A stretch of 64,000 bases of DNA from Croceibacterium atlanticum (GTDB taxonomy: Bacteria; Pseudomonadota; Alphaproteobacteria; Sphingomonadales; Sphingomonadaceae), in the NCBI RefSeq assembly GCF_001008165.2, contig NZ_CP011452.2, forward strand, positions 2,418,001-2,482,000. The letters are read 5' to 3'. This document shows positions 1 to 8,927 of this stretch, in pieces. A program made the position numbers and the translations under genes. Numbering within the stretch: position 1 is the first letter of the stretch; the number at the start of each line of letters is the position of its first letter. The notes under the pieces were generated by a model that was given only the letters and a program-made list of their open reading frames with translations, made no database searches and had not been told where the DNA came from.

Positions 1-1543
1 GCTTGTCCCAGCGGATGCGGTGAATGCGCGGAAAACGCATTGCCAGGCCCGATTTATGTCTCTTGCTGAGATGGACGGAATCGAAGGCCACTTCGAATAC
101 CAGGCTCTTGTCCGTTTCGCGCACGGGGCCGAAGCGGTTGACCGTGTTCTGCCGCACATGCCGGTCCAGCAGTTTCAGTTCCTCATCCGTGAAGCCGGAA
201 TAGGCTTTGCCCACCGGCAGCAGATCGGCCCCTTCGTCGGGATCGCCATCCCAACAGCCGAACGTGTAATCGGAATAGAAGCTGGAGCGTTTGCCATTGC
301 CGCGCTGGGCATACATCAGCACGCAATCGACGAGCAGCGGATCGCGTTTCCACTTGTACCATAGCCCGGTCTTGCGTCCGGCCACATAGGGCGCATCGCG
401 GCGTTTCAGCATCAGCCCTTCGATGGAATCGTCGCGCGCGCCTTCGCGAAGTCGCGCCAATTGGGCGAAATCATCCGCCGGGACCATCTGGCTGATGTCG
501 AACCGATCTTCGGGAAGCCGCTGCATCAGCGTTTCCAGCTGTTCGCGGCGCTGATGCCACGGGGATTCGCGCAGATCTTCGCCATCCAGCAGCAGCACAT
601 CATACAGGCGGACAAAGGCCGGCAGTTCGGCCAGCATCTTTTTGGGCACGGTCTTGCGGCCGAGCCGCTGCTGCAGCGCGTTGAAACTGGCCGCGCCGCC
701 TTCCTCTCCACCCTGATGGCTGCCGCGGACCAGCAATTCCCCATCCAGAACGGCGGGGATGCGCAGCGCGTCGGCCATTTCGGGGAAGGAGCCGGTAATA
801 TCATCTCCGGAACGGGAATAGAGCCGCGTTTCCCCGCCCGCATGGGCCAGTTGCACGCGGATGCCGTCCCATTTCCACTCTGCCACGTAATGCTGCAGGT
901 CCAGTTCCTCTTCCTCCAGCGGATGGGCGAGCATGAAGGGGCGGAACAGCGGCATGTTCGCAGTGTCGGGCGGATCGGCGCCTTGCGCAGCCCAGGCGAA
1001 CAGTTCGGCAAAGGGCGGGGAAAGCGCGTGCCAATATTCCTCCACATCCTCCACTGTGACATCAAATGCCTGGGCAAAGGCCAGCTTGGCCAGGCGGGCG
1101 GAAACGCCCATCCGCATACCGCCCGTGGCCAGCTTGATCAGTGCATAGCGTGCTTCGGGGGAAAGCCGGTCGAACAGACGCGGCAATTCCTCCATCACCG
1201 ATGCGCGCGTCATGCCCTGCAGCAGTTCCACTGCTTCGCTCACAGTCGGGGGCGGCGCGACTTCCCCCGAGGGATCGGGCCAGAGCAGGCTGGCCGTTTC
1301 GGCCGTGTCGCCCACGAAATCGCGGCTCAATGACCAGAGCGCGGGATCGACCCTTTCCGCCATCAGCTTGCGGACAGTCCCCGCCTTTACCGCCGGGAAA
1401 TCAAGCTCTCCGGTCAGGCCGGCCAGCGCCCATCCGCGATCCGGATCGGGCGTCTGACGCAAATAATCGGCAATCAGGGCCAGTTTGCCATTGCGGCTGC
1501 GCATGAAGACCAATGCGTCGACCAGGGCAGCAAATTCTTCCAT
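1..1543 (-). CDS. ATP-dependent DNA ligase of the Lhr/exonuclease cluster (3' end outside window)
   Basis: The reading frame is open from an ATG at 1543 to the window edge, 514 codons, so only the last few residues are missing if the protein has the usual length of about 530. Residues 1-200 form the ligase N-terminal domain. The adenylation motif KWDGIR places the nucleotidyl lysine at about K224. Further on lie RLYDVLLLDGE, EGLMLKRR and WYKWKRDP, the later nucleotidyltransferase motifs, followed by the OB-fold region. The enzyme seals nicks using ATP. It starts 5 bp after the stop of the exonuclease gene, so the two are an operon. In proteobacteria this ligase type (often annotated 'cisplatin damage response ligase') is clustered with such an exonuclease, an Lhr-type helicase and PdeM. 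The last two would lie outside this window. Confidence 0.9.
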   Translation of the reverse strand, partial: MEEFAALVDALVFMRSRNGKLALIADYLRQTPDPDRGWALAGLTGELDFPAVKAGTVRKLMAERVDPALWSLSRDFVGDTAETASLLWPDPSGEVAPPPTVSEAVELLQGMTRASVMEELPRLFDRLSPEARYALIKLATGGMRMGVSARLAKLAFAQAFDVTVEDVEEYWHALSPPFAELFAWAAQGADPPDTANMPLFRPFMLAHPLEEEELDLQHYVAEWKWDGIRVQLAHAGGETRLYSRSGDDITGSFPEMADALRIPAVLDGELLVRGSHQGGEEGGAASFNALQQRLGRKTVPKKMLAELPAFVRLYDVLLLDGEDLRESPWHQRREQLETLMQRLPEDRFDISQMVPADDFAQLARLREGARDDSIEGLMLKRRDAPYVAGRKTGLWYKWKRDPLLVDCVLMYAQRGNGKRSSFYSDYTFGCWDGDPDEGADLLPVGKAYSGFTDEELKLLDRHVRQNTVNRFGPVRETDKSLVFEVAFDSVHLSKRHKSGLAMRFPRIHRIRWDK

Positions 1544-1548
1544 CACCC

Positions 1549-2553
1549 TCAGTCGTCCTCGTCCTCATAGCCGATCAGGGCCAGCGCGCGGGCCCGCCGC
1601 TGGTTCAGCTGGCACCAGCGAAGCAGCGCTTCTTCCCGGCCATGGGTGATCCAGCTTTCCGCCGGATCCACTTCGGCAATGGTGCGGGTGAGTTCGGACC
1701 AGTCGGCATGGTCGGAAATGATCAGCGGCAATTCCACATTCCGCTGCCTTGCGCGCTGGCGCACCCGCATCCACCCGCTCGCCATGGCGGTGATCGGATC
1801 GGGCAGGCGCCTGCTCCAGCGATCATTGAGGGCGGAGGGCGGGCTCAGCACTATGGCGCCGCGCATATCCTCCTTCGCATGGTCGGAAACAAGCGCAAGC
1901 GGGCCGAGATCAACGCCAAATTCCTGATAAAGCCGACACATTCTTTCCAGAGCGCCATGCAGATAGATGACACCGTGATGCCCGGCGGCCCGCAGTTCCG
2001 CGATCACGCGCTGCGCCTTGCCCAGCGCATAGGCCCCCACCAGCACGCAGCGATCCGGATTATCCGCCAGCGCTTTCAGCAATTTGCCGATTTCCTGTTC
2101 GATCGGCGGATGGATGAATACCGGCAGGCCGAAGGTCGCCTCGGTCACGAAGATATCGCAAGGGGTCACTTTGAAGGCAGGGCAGGTGGGGTCCGGACGG
2201 CGTTTGTAATCCCCGGTGACGATCACCCTCTCCCCCGCATGTTCCAGCAGGATCTGCGCCGAACCCAGCACATGCCCGGCAGGCAGGAAGGTCGCATCCA
2301 CACCGCCGCCGAGCCGAAGCGTCTCGCCATAGCTGACCGGCTCCGCCCCTTCGCGTGTCTGGTATCGCAATTCCATGATCGCCAGCGTTTCCGGCGTGGC
2401 GATGGTCCGGCCATGTCCGCCGCGCGCATGGTCGGCATGGCCGTGAGTCACCAGCGCTTGCGGAACGGCAACGGACGGATCGATCCAGCAATCCGCCGGA
2501 ACGACGTGGATTCCATGGGGTTCGGGACGGATCCAGGAGAAGTCGGCGCTCAT
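1549..2553 (-). CDS. Ligase-associated DNA damage response exonuclease (metallo-beta-lactamase fold)
   Basis: A 334-residue protein with the MBL zinc motif THGHADH at residues 36-42 (H37, H39, D41, H42), a GHVLGSA segment typical of beta-CASP/CPSF-type nucleases, TGDYKRRPDP carrying the next metal-ligand Asp, and SDHADW near the C-terminus. It has no signal peptide and so is cytoplasmic. The family is annotated as ligase-associated exonuclease, earlier as mRNA 3'-end processing factor. Its place immediately upstream of the ATP-dependent ligase supports a DNA-repair role. Start at ATG 2551-2553; the stop is 5 bp before the ligase ATG, which suggests translational coupling. Confidence 0.9.
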   Translation of the reverse strand: MSADFSWIRPEPHGIHVVPADCWIDPSVAVPQALVTHGHADHARGGHGRTIATPETLAIMELRYQTREGAEPVSYGETLRLGGGVDATFLPAGHVLGSAQILLEHAGERVIVTGDYKRRPDPTCPAFKVTPCDIFVTEATFGLPVFIHPPIEQEIGKLLKALADNPDRCVLVGAYALGKAQRVIAELRAAGHHGVIYLHGALERMCRLYQEFGVDLGPLALVSDHAKEDMRGAIVLSPPSALNDRWSRRLPDPITAMASGWMRVRQRARQRNVELPLIISDHADWSELTRTIAEVDPAESWITHGREEALLRWCQLNQRRARALALIGYEDEDD

Positions 2554-2593
2554 CGCTGGAGGTAAACGGCGCCGATAGCGGCTTCGTTCCGCC

Positions 2594-4315
2594 TCAATCC
2601 CCGGCTTTCGCCTTGTCCTGTTGCTGTTTCTGCCAGGCGGCGATTGCCGGATTGTCCCGCAAGATCATGCCGAAGGGATCCAGCACGTAATGCGCATCGG
2701 GCAGGATCAGGTCCACACTGCCCGTTCCATCCACCATCGGCACATGCACCAGCCGGTCGCTGACCTGCACGTCAACCGGCATGGCGAAGGTCTGGTCCGA
2801 CCCGCTTTCCCACTTCAGGCGGAGCATACGCCCATCCTGTTCGGCAATCAGGCGGGGCAGTTCCGCCTGCCGCAGATAGGCATCGAAGAACCAGCCCAGA
2901 TCGCGGCCGCTTTCTTCCTCTGCGATCTGCCGGAACTCCGCGGTTGTCCCCCGGCGTGGAGCAAAATTGCCCGGCGCAGGGTCCGGTCGGCCATAAACCA
3001 TCCTGCGCAGAGAGGCGAAGAATGCGTCGTCGCCGATCAGGCCGCGCAAGGTGTGGGCGATCCAGGCGCCCTTGTAATATATGTCCTGCCCCCATTTCGC
3101 ATCTGCATCGTCATAAAGCGTGCTCGACACTTCTTCATGCGGCGCAACAGGCACGCGGGAATGGATGCGCTTGCGCAGCCCCCACATCGCCGCGTCATAG
3201 GCCAGGTGGCCGTCTTTCCATTCAAGGAAAAGCGGCTGCATGTAAGTGCCGAACCCTTCATGCAGCCACAGATCGGATACGCGCGCGCCCGTCAGCTGGT
3301 TGGCAAACCATTCATGCGCGAATTCGTGCTGCATCAGCTCGTCATAGCCTTCGGGCGAGGCGACGAATTCATTGCCATAGGCATTGATCGTCTGGTGCTC
3401 CATCCCCTTGTGCGGCGTTTCCGCCACGCCGACCTTTTCATCGGAAAAGGGATAGGGGCCGATCGTGCTCTCGAAGAAATCGAGATAGGTGTGCATTTCC
3501 GCGATCAGGCTTTCAGCATTCTCTTCCTGTCCAGGCAGATGCCAGAACTGGATCGGGAAACTGTTGCCATACCGGCTGGTATATTCGGCTTCAGCCAGCT
3601 CATACGGGCCGATTTGCAGCGATACGCCGTAATCATTGGGCGCCTTGGCCCGCCAGTGATAGCTGGACCAGCCGCCCTTTTCCTCCACACTCACCAGCTT
3701 GCCGTTGGAAGCGGCCGTCAGGCCGGAAGGCACTGTCACCACAAGGTCCAGCACACCCACGCGCTTGCTCGGATGATCCAGGCAGGGCCAGAACAGATCG
3801 CAGCCGGTGCCCTGTACGGCGGTGGCGATCCAGTCCTTCCCCTGCGGTGTCCTGGCCCAGACGAAACCGCCATCCCAGGGCGCGTTCGGTGCGACCCGGG
3901 GTTCACCCGAATAGGCGATTTCGACCTGCACGGTTTCATCGGCGGCAATCGGGGCGGGCAGGGCAATAATCAGCTTGCCGCCGTCATTTTTCCAGCTGCT
4001 GTCCGGACGGACCGTGCCATTCACGCTGATCCGTGAAATGGCAAAGCGCGGATCAAGGTCGAATTCCACGCTGTCGAGCGGGGTGATGGCCTGCACCGTG
4101 TAAAGCGCCAGGCCCGAAATGGATTTGCTGTCCGGATCGACACGAAGGGAAAGGCCGAGATGCGGCGTTTCCATCGCCTGCTTGATTTCATCCATCGGGG
4201 CGCCGGATTCGGCCGTATAGGGCGCGATGTCGCCCGATGCGGGATCGGTAAAGGCAGCGGCCGGCGCGGAAAGCGCGAGCGGCAGGGCGAGGCAATAAAA
4301 AAGGCGGGGCTTCAT
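2594..4315 (-). CDS. Secreted M1-family metallopeptidase (aminopeptidase)
   Basis: With ATG 4313-4315 as start the protein has 573 residues and begins with a clean signal peptide (KPR, then a hydrophobic stretch ending in APAAA). The gluzincin zinc site HEFAH lies at about residues 330-334 with the third ligand in the HEGFG block at about 353. GMEHQ at about 304 takes the place of the GxMEN exopeptidase motif, so Asn is replaced. It probably trims N-terminal residues from peptides in the periplasm. A longer in-frame TTG start at 4351 would overlap the clpA stop but would bury the signal peptide. The chosen ATG sits in the loop of the hairpin that ends clpA, which is odd. Confidence 0.85.
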   Translation of the reverse strand: MKPRLFYCLALPLALSAPAAAFTDPASGDIAPYTAESGAPMDEIKQAMETPHLGLSLRVDPDSKSISGLALYTVQAITPLDSVEFDLDPRFAISRISVNGTVRPDSSWKNDGGKLIIALPAPIAADETVQVEIAYSGEPRVAPNAPWDGGFVWARTPQGKDWIATAVQGTGCDLFWPCLDHPSKRVGVLDLVVTVPSGLTAASNGKLVSVEEKGGWSSYHWRAKAPNDYGVSLQIGPYELAEAEYTSRYGNSFPIQFWHLPGQEENAESLIAEMHTYLDFFESTIGPYPFSDEKVGVAETPHKGMEHQTINAYGNEFVASPEGYDELMQHEFAHEWFANQLTGARVSDLWLHEGFGTYMQPLFLEWKDGHLAYDAAMWGLRKRIHSRVPVAPHEEVSSTLYDDADAKWGQDIYYKGAWIAHTLRGLIGDDAFFASLRRMVYGRPDPAPGNFAPRRGTTAEFRQIAEEESGRDLGWFFDAYLRQAELPRLIAEQDGRMLRLKWESGSDQTFAMPVDVQVSDRLVHVPMVDGTGSVDLILPDAHYVLDPFGMILRDNPAIAAWQKQQQDKAKAGD

Positions 4316-4323
4316 GCCCCGCC
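4297..4323 (-). terminator. Intrinsic terminator after clpA, overlapping the next gene's start
   Basis: Read on the minus strand, GGCGGGGC (4323-4316), a five-base loop ATGAA (4315-4311), GCCCCGCC (4310-4303), then six T (4302-4297). This is a perfect 8-bp stem with a T-tract, 25 bp after the clpA stop. The loop contains the ATG of the downstream M1 peptidase, and the distal stem and T-tract are its first codons. Confidence 0.75.
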
Positions 4324-4347
4324 TTCTTGGCCGCGAAGGCCGGACAG

Positions 4348-6714
4348 TCAATCCTGAGCGTCCGAACCCTTGCTTTCTTCCGCCGGCGCTTCCGGCTTCT
4401 TCCTGGCGCTGCTCTTGCGGCGGCGCTTCGGCTTGGCCTTGGGCGGGGCCGGGGTGAGTTCGAAGGAAAGCCTGTCCTCCTTCACGCTGACATGGACTTC
4501 GCCGCCCTGGGCCAGCTTGCCGAACAGCAATTCCTCCGCCAGCGGCTGCTTCACCTTGTCCTGGATCAGGCGTGCCATCGGCCGTGCGCCATACAGCTTG
4601 TCATAACCGCGCTTGGCCAGCCATTCACGCGCATCGCCATCGAACTGGATATGCACATTCTGTTCGGCCAGCTGCAGTTCCAGCTGCAGGATGAACTTGT
4701 CGACCACGCGGCTGACCGTTTCCGGCGCCAGATAGGCAAAGGGTACGATCGCATCCAGGCGGTTGCGGAATTCGGGGGTGAACATCTTCTTCACCGCCTC
4801 TTCACTGGCTTCCACCTTGGTGCCCGCGCCGAAACCGATGCCCTGCTTGGCGGCATCCGCCGCACCGGCATTGGTGGTCATCACCAGCACGACATTGCGG
4901 AAATCCACTGTCTTGCCGTGATGATCGGTCAGCCGGCCATTATCCATCACCTGCAACAATATGTTGAACAGGTCCGGATGCGCCTTCTCGATTTCGTCGA
5001 GCAGCAGCACGCAATGCGGATGCTGGTCGATCGCATCGGTCAGCAGGCCGCCCTGATCATAGCCGACATAGCCCGGAGGCGCACCGATCAGGCGCGATAC
5101 GCTGTGCCGTTCCATATATTCGGACATGTCGAAGCGTTTCAGTTCGATGCCCATGATGGACGCAAGCTGGCGCGCCACTTCGGTCTTGCCGACGCCGGTG
5201 GGGCCGGAAAACAGGAAGCTGCCGATCGGCTTGTCCGGATCGCGCAGGCCCGCGCGTGACAGCTTCATCGCGGTGGAAAGCACCTCGATGGCCTTGTCCT
5301 GCCCATAGACGACCCGCTTCAGATCCTTCTCCAGGCTGGCAAGGGCGGCCTTGTCGTCCTTGCTGACCGATTTCGGCGGAATCCGGGCCATTGTCGCGAT
5401 GACCTTCTCGATATCCCTGGCCGTGATCGACTTGCGCCGACGGCTCGGCGGGACGAGCATCTGCATCGCGCCGACTTCGTCGATCACGTCGATCGCCTTG
5501 TCAGGCAATTTGCGGTCATTGATATAGCGGGCGCTCATCTCGACCGCGGTCTTGATGGCGTCCGGCGTGTATTTGACCTTGTGATGTTCTTCAAAGGCGC
5601 TGCGCAGCCCCTTGAGGATCTTTACCGTATCCTCGACGCTCGGTTCATTCACGTCAATCTTCTGGAAGCGCCGCAGCAATGCGCGGTCCTTCTCGAAATG
5701 ATTGCGGAATTCCTTGTAGGTCGTCGAACCGATGCAGCGGATTGCGCCGCTGGACAGGGCGGGTTTCAGCAGGTTCGATGCGTCCATGGCACCCCCACTG
5801 GTCGCACCTGCGCCGATGACCGTGTGAATTTCATCGATGAACAGGACGGCTTCGGGCATTTTTTCGAGTTCGGAGACGACTTGCTTCAGCCGTTCCTCGA
5901 AATCGCCGCGATAGCGTGTGCCGGCCAGCAGCGCGCCCATGTCGAGCGAGTAGATGACCGCGTCTTCCAGAACTTCGGGCACGTCCCCTTCCACGATCTT
6001 GCGCGCCAGGCCTTCCGCGATGGCGGTCTTGCCCACGCCCGGATCGCCCACATAAAGCGGGTTGTTCTTGCTGCGGCGGCAGAGGATCTGGATCGTCCGG
6101 TCCACTTCCGGCGCGCGGCCGATCAGCGGGTCCACCTTCCCGTCCAGCGCCTTCTGGTTCAGATTGACGCAGAACTGGTCGAGTGCGGAATCCTTCTTGT
6201 TCTTTTCCGGCTTTTCCTCGGCCCTGGTTTCCGGTTCTTCGGAACCCTGCGGCGGGCGGCTTTCCACCTGGCGGCCACCCTTGCCGATTCCATGGCTGAT
6301 ATAGCTGACCGCATCCAGCCGGCTCATATCCTGCTGCTGCAGGAAATAGACGGCATAGCTGTCCCGCTCGGAAAACAGGGCGACGAGGACATTGGCGCCC
6401 GTCACCGTGTCCTTGCCGCTGGACTGCACATGCAGAATGGCGCGCTGGATCACCCGCTGGAACCCGGCAGTGGGCTGGGGATCGGCTTCGTCTTCCGTCT
6501 TGAGCGACTGATATTCCTGATCGAGATACTGGCGGACAACATTGGCCAGTTCGCCAAGGTCCACACCGCATGCGGTCATCACTTCGGCCGCGTCCGGATC
6601 TTCCACCAATGCCAGCAGCAAATGTTCCAGCGTGGCATATTCATGCGTCCGGTCGGTCGCATGCTGTAACGCTGTGTGGAGTGTCTTTTCAAGGGATTGG
6701 GCGAAACTTGGCAT
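4348..6714 (-). CDS. clpA: ATP-dependent Clp protease ATP-binding subunit ClpA
   Basis: A 788-residue AAA+ unfoldase that feeds substrates to ClpP. The Clp N-domain occupies residues 1-145, followed by a charged linker (about 150-180). The first AAA module has Walker A GDPGVGKT at 223-230 and Walker B VLFIDEIH. The second AAA module has GPTGVGKTE and VLLLDEIEKAHPD, and then the ClpB D2-small domain. The middle coiled-coil of ClpB is absent, which fixes the call as ClpA. The C-terminal 35 residues are Lys/Arg/Ala-rich (RRRKSSARKK). No clpS lies next to it, although clpS-clpA pairing is usual. Start ATG 6712-6714. Confidence 0.96.
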   Translation of the reverse strand: MPSFAQSLEKTLHTALQHATDRTHEYATLEHLLLALVEDPDAAEVMTACGVDLGELANVVRQYLDQEYQSLKTEDEADPQPTAGFQRVIQRAILHVQSSGKDTVTGANVLVALFSERDSYAVYFLQQQDMSRLDAVSYISHGIGKGGRQVESRPPQGSEEPETRAEEKPEKNKKDSALDQFCVNLNQKALDGKVDPLIGRAPEVDRTIQILCRRSKNNPLYVGDPGVGKTAIAEGLARKIVEGDVPEVLEDAVIYSLDMGALLAGTRYRGDFEERLKQVVSELEKMPEAVLFIDEIHTVIGAGATSGGAMDASNLLKPALSSGAIRCIGSTTYKEFRNHFEKDRALLRRFQKIDVNEPSVEDTVKILKGLRSAFEEHHKVKYTPDAIKTAVEMSARYINDRKLPDKAIDVIDEVGAMQMLVPPSRRRKSITARDIEKVIATMARIPPKSVSKDDKAALASLEKDLKRVVYGQDKAIEVLSTAMKLSRAGLRDPDKPIGSFLFSGPTGVGKTEVARQLASIMGIELKRFDMSEYMERHSVSRLIGAPPGYVGYDQGGLLTDAIDQHPHCVLLLDEIEKAHPDLFNILLQVMDNGRLTDHHGKTVDFRNVVLVMTTNAGAADAAKQGIGFGAGTKVEASEEAVKKMFTPEFRNRLDAIVPFAYLAPETVSRVVDKFILQLELQLAEQNVHIQFDGDAREWLAKRGYDKLYGARPMARLIQDKVKQPLAEELLFGKLAQGGEVHVSVKEDRLSFELTPAPPKAKPKRRRKSSARKKPEAPAEESKGSDAQD

Positions 6715-6860
6715 GGCTCAGCTGTCCGTTGGGTTACGATCCGAAGGTGATCAGTCTGCAGGGGCGATTATGAATATGTTGGAAATGGCACGGCGCCCCC
6801 GCCCCGGGGCGCTTTGTCATGAACGATATGGGGCGCTGCAGCGCGATTGCGAGAGGAAGC

Positions 6861-6878
6861 GGGGCCGAAACCGGCCCC
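6861..6878 (-). terminator. Hairpin after the DUF1192 gene
   Basis: GGGGCCG (6861-6867) and CGGCCCC (6872-6878) form a GC-rich stem with a four-base loop immediately after the stop codon of the gene ending at 6880. No T-tract follows, so termination here is only likely. Confidence 0.4.
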
Positions 6879-6879
6879 A

Positions 6880-7086
6880 TCAATCGGTATCCCGGGGCTT
6901 GAACAGCGCATCCGCCATGTCGCGATGGCTCGCCGCTTTGGCGTGATGCGCCCTGACGCGCTCTATTTCCGCTTCCAGAAGGCGAATACGCGCCATCAAC
7001 TCGTCCTGGGAATAGGTATCGAGTGCTTCGCCGGCCAGCCGGCTTGCGGCATCGCCGCGCATCCGGGGGAGATCATCGTCCTCCAT
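6880..7086 (-). CDS. DUF1192 family small protein
   Basis: A 68-residue protein beginning with an acidic stretch (MEDDDLPR), then a Leu-rich amphipathic helix with the block ELMARIRLLEAEIERVR, and ending ADALFK. These are the hallmarks of the DUF1192 family of short alphaproteobacterial proteins. Its function is not known. An in-frame ATG at 7135-7137 would add 17 residues. I prefer ATG 7084-7086 because family members start at the acidic segment, although neither start has a good ribosome site. The gene is divergent from the oxidoreductase gene starting at 7201. Confidence 0.75.
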   Translation of the reverse strand: MEDDDLPRMRGDAASRLAGEALDTYSQDELMARIRLLEAEIERVRAHHAKAASHRDMADALFKPRDTD

Positions 7087-7200
7087 CAAGAACGCAGCAT
7101 CTCTTGCCCGCCGCTTGCTGTCAATGGGGGCAGGCATTAGGCTTGTGCAACGTGCTGGAATGCAACAATGGCTCGCATGGAACAGGCAGCTGGGGGGCAT

Positions 7201-8211
7201 ATGCCGGGGAAAATTCCCGAAACGATGATCGCGATCGGAATCGCCGAACCCGGTGAAGCCGACGTTCTGCGCGAAGAGGAAAGGCCCGTACCCCGGCCCG
7301 GCAGGGACCAGGTCCTGATCCGCACGGCCTATGCCGGGGTCAACCGGCCAGATATATTGCAGCGCAAGGGGCTGTATCCCCCGCCCGAAGGCGCATCGGA
7401 CATTCCCGGTCTGGAAGTGGCGGGGAAGATCGTGGCGATTGGCGACGGGGTGGCCAGTTCCCTGCTCGGCACGCAGGTCTGCGCATTGCTCGGCGGCGGG
7501 GGTTATGCCCAATATTGCCTGGCAAATGCGAATCACTGCCTGCAGGTGCCGGACGGACTGGCTCCCGAACTTGCCGCGGCATTTCCCGAAACCCTGTTTA
7601 CCGTCTGGCACAATGTCTTTGGCCGGGGCTGGGCACGGCAGGGTGAAACCCTGCTGGTGCATGGCGGAACCAGTGGCATCGGAACGATGGCGATCAAGCT
7701 TGCCAAGCTGTTCGACCTCACCGTGATCGTCACTTGCGGGACGGACGAAAAATGCGCTGCCGCGCGCGCGATCGGCGCCGATCATGCAATCAATTACAAA
7801 ACGGCCGATTTCGTCGAGGAAGTGAAGCGGATCACCGGCGGGGCGGGTGTGAATCTGGTGCTGGACATGGTCGCCGGCGATTACACCCAGCGCAATCTCG
7901 ATTGCCTGGCGGAAGATGGGCGGCTGGTCACGATTGCGGTGCTGGGCGGCGCGAAAGCCACCATCAACATGGCGAAACTGATGGTGCGCCGCCAGACGAT
8001 CACCGGATCCACGCTGCGGTCCCGGCCGGACAGTTTCAAGGCCTTGTTGGCTGCCGAGATCGAACAGAATCTCTGGCCCTTCGTGGAAGAAGGCCGGTTA
8101 ACGCCGGAACTGGATCGCATCTTCCCCCTGGGCGAAGCCGCCGCGGCCCATCGCCGGATGGAAGGGGGGGAGCATATCGGCAAGATCGTGTTGCAGGTGC
8201 CGCATGGATGA
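7201..8211 (+). CDS. NAD(P)H-quinone oxidoreductase, zinc-independent MDR family
   Basis: A 336-residue medium-chain dehydrogenase/reductase of the PIG3/quinone oxidoreductase type. The GroES-like N-domain covers about residues 10-130 with YAGVNRPDILQRKGLYPPP. The Rossmann domain starts near residue 150 with the dinucleotide motif HGGTSGIG. The structural-zinc cysteines of alcohol dehydrogenases are absent. It probably reduces quinones or enones with NADPH in the cytoplasm. ATG 7201 is preferred over the upstream ATG at 7168 because a G-rich ribosome site (GGGGGG) lies 4-5 bases before it. Its last 8 bases overlap the next gene. Confidence 0.85.
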   Translation: MPGKIPETMIAIGIAEPGEADVLREEERPVPRPGRDQVLIRTAYAGVNRPDILQRKGLYPPPEGASDIPGLEVAGKIVAIGDGVASSLLGTQVCALLGGGGYAQYCLANANHCLQVPDGLAPELAAAFPETLFTVWHNVFGRGWARQGETLLVHGGTSGIGTMAIKLAKLFDLTVIVTCGTDEKCAAARAIGADHAINYKTADFVEEVKRITGGAGVNLVLDMVAGDYTQRNLDCLAEDGRLVTIAVLGGAKATINMAKLMVRRQTITGSTLRSRPDSFKALLAAEIEQNLWPFVEEGRLTPELDRIFPLGEAAAAHRRMEGGEHIGKIVLQVPHG

Positions 8212-8821
8212 CGTGCTGACCCTCCACGAAGATCCGCGCAGCGGCAATTGCTACAAGATTCGCCTCACCGCTGCCCTGCTGGGCCTGCCGATCAAGCGCG
8301 TGCAATATGACATAATGCGCGGGGAAACCCGCACGCGCGAATTCCTGCTGAACGTCAATTCCAACGGGCGCATCCCGGTATTGCAGATCGGGGACAGGTT
8401 CCTGCCCGAAAGCAATGCGGCTTGCTGGTATCTGGCCGAAGATACCGAATTAATACCGCAGGATCGCTTCATGCGGGCGGATATGCTGCGGTGGATGTTC
8501 TTCGAACAATATAATCATGAACCGAACATCGCGACCTTGCGTTTCTGGTTCGCTTTCGTGGGCGAAGCGCATCTTTCAGCAGAGCAGATCGCGCAGGTCC
8601 CGGCCAAGCGGATCGCCGGGGAAGATGCGCTTGCGATCATGGATAACCATCTGAAAAACAAGGATTGGTTTGTCGGCGATGCACCTTCTGTCGCTGACAT
8701 ATCGCTCTATGCCTACACCCATGTGTGCGAAGCGGGCGGTTTCCGCCTGCAGGACCGGCCGAATGTCTGTGCCTGGCTTGAACGCGTGGCCGGATTGCCC
8801 GGCTATGTGCCGATGGATTGA
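8204..8821 (+). CDS. Glutathione S-transferase family protein
   Basis: A 205-residue two-domain GST. The thioredoxin-fold N-domain (1-80) contains SGNCYKIRL, NGRIPVLQ and the glutathione-binding ESNAACWYLA. The helical C-domain (90-205) contains the conserved helix around VGDAPSVADISLYAY (N-capping Ser and Asp). It probably conjugates or reduces small electrophiles with glutathione. It starts inside the preceding oxidoreductase gene (ATGGATGA overlap), so the two are cotranscribed and may act on related substrates. The actual substrate cannot be told from sequence. Confidence 0.9.
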   Translation: MDDVLTLHEDPRSGNCYKIRLTAALLGLPIKRVQYDIMRGETRTREFLLNVNSNGRIPVLQIGDRFLPESNAACWYLAEDTELIPQDRFMRADMLRWMFFEQYNHEPNIATLRFWFAFVGEAHLSAEQIAQVPAKRIAGEDALAIMDNHLKNKDWFVGDAPSVADISLYAYTHVCEAGGFRLQDRPNVCAWLERVAGLPGYVPMD

Positions 8822-8847
8822 CCCGGAAAAGCAACAAAGTCGCTGAA

Positions 8848-8887
8848 CTGTCCCGGAATTGTGAATCGCCTGTCATAAACGGCATTC
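8848..8887 (+). promoter_or_regulatory. Pho-box-like direct repeats upstream of plcP-agt
   Basis: Seven-base units spaced exactly 11 bp apart: CTGTCCC (8848), TTGTGAA (8859), CTGTCAT (8870), with a poor fourth unit GGCATTC (8881). CTGTCAT is an exact half-site of the PhoB consensus (CTGTCAT, N4, CTGTCAT). The first unit matches 5 of 7 and the second 4 of 7. The array ends about 50 bp before the phosphoesterase start codon. Binding by PhoB is inference. Confidence 0.5.
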
Positions 8888-8927
8888 ATAGGCACGAAAC
8901 CAAGGCGGTTATCTTGGGGCTGTGCAC

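Noticed and set aside
20-1506. Long plus-strand frames opposite the DNA ligase.
   Set aside because: The minus strand encodes an unmistakable ligase with all motifs; the opposite frames are antisense shadows of GC-rich codons.
1-2553. The ligase plus exonuclease as a possible novel defence or repair system.
   Set aside because: This matches the known bacterial ligase/exonuclease/Lhr/PdeM repair cluster; nothing here departs from it.
6791-6815. GCGCCCC/GGGGCGC inverted repeat between clpA and the DUF1192 gene as a regulator site.
   Set aside because: A GC-only repeat in a GC-rich genome with no T-tract or known consensus; could be chance.
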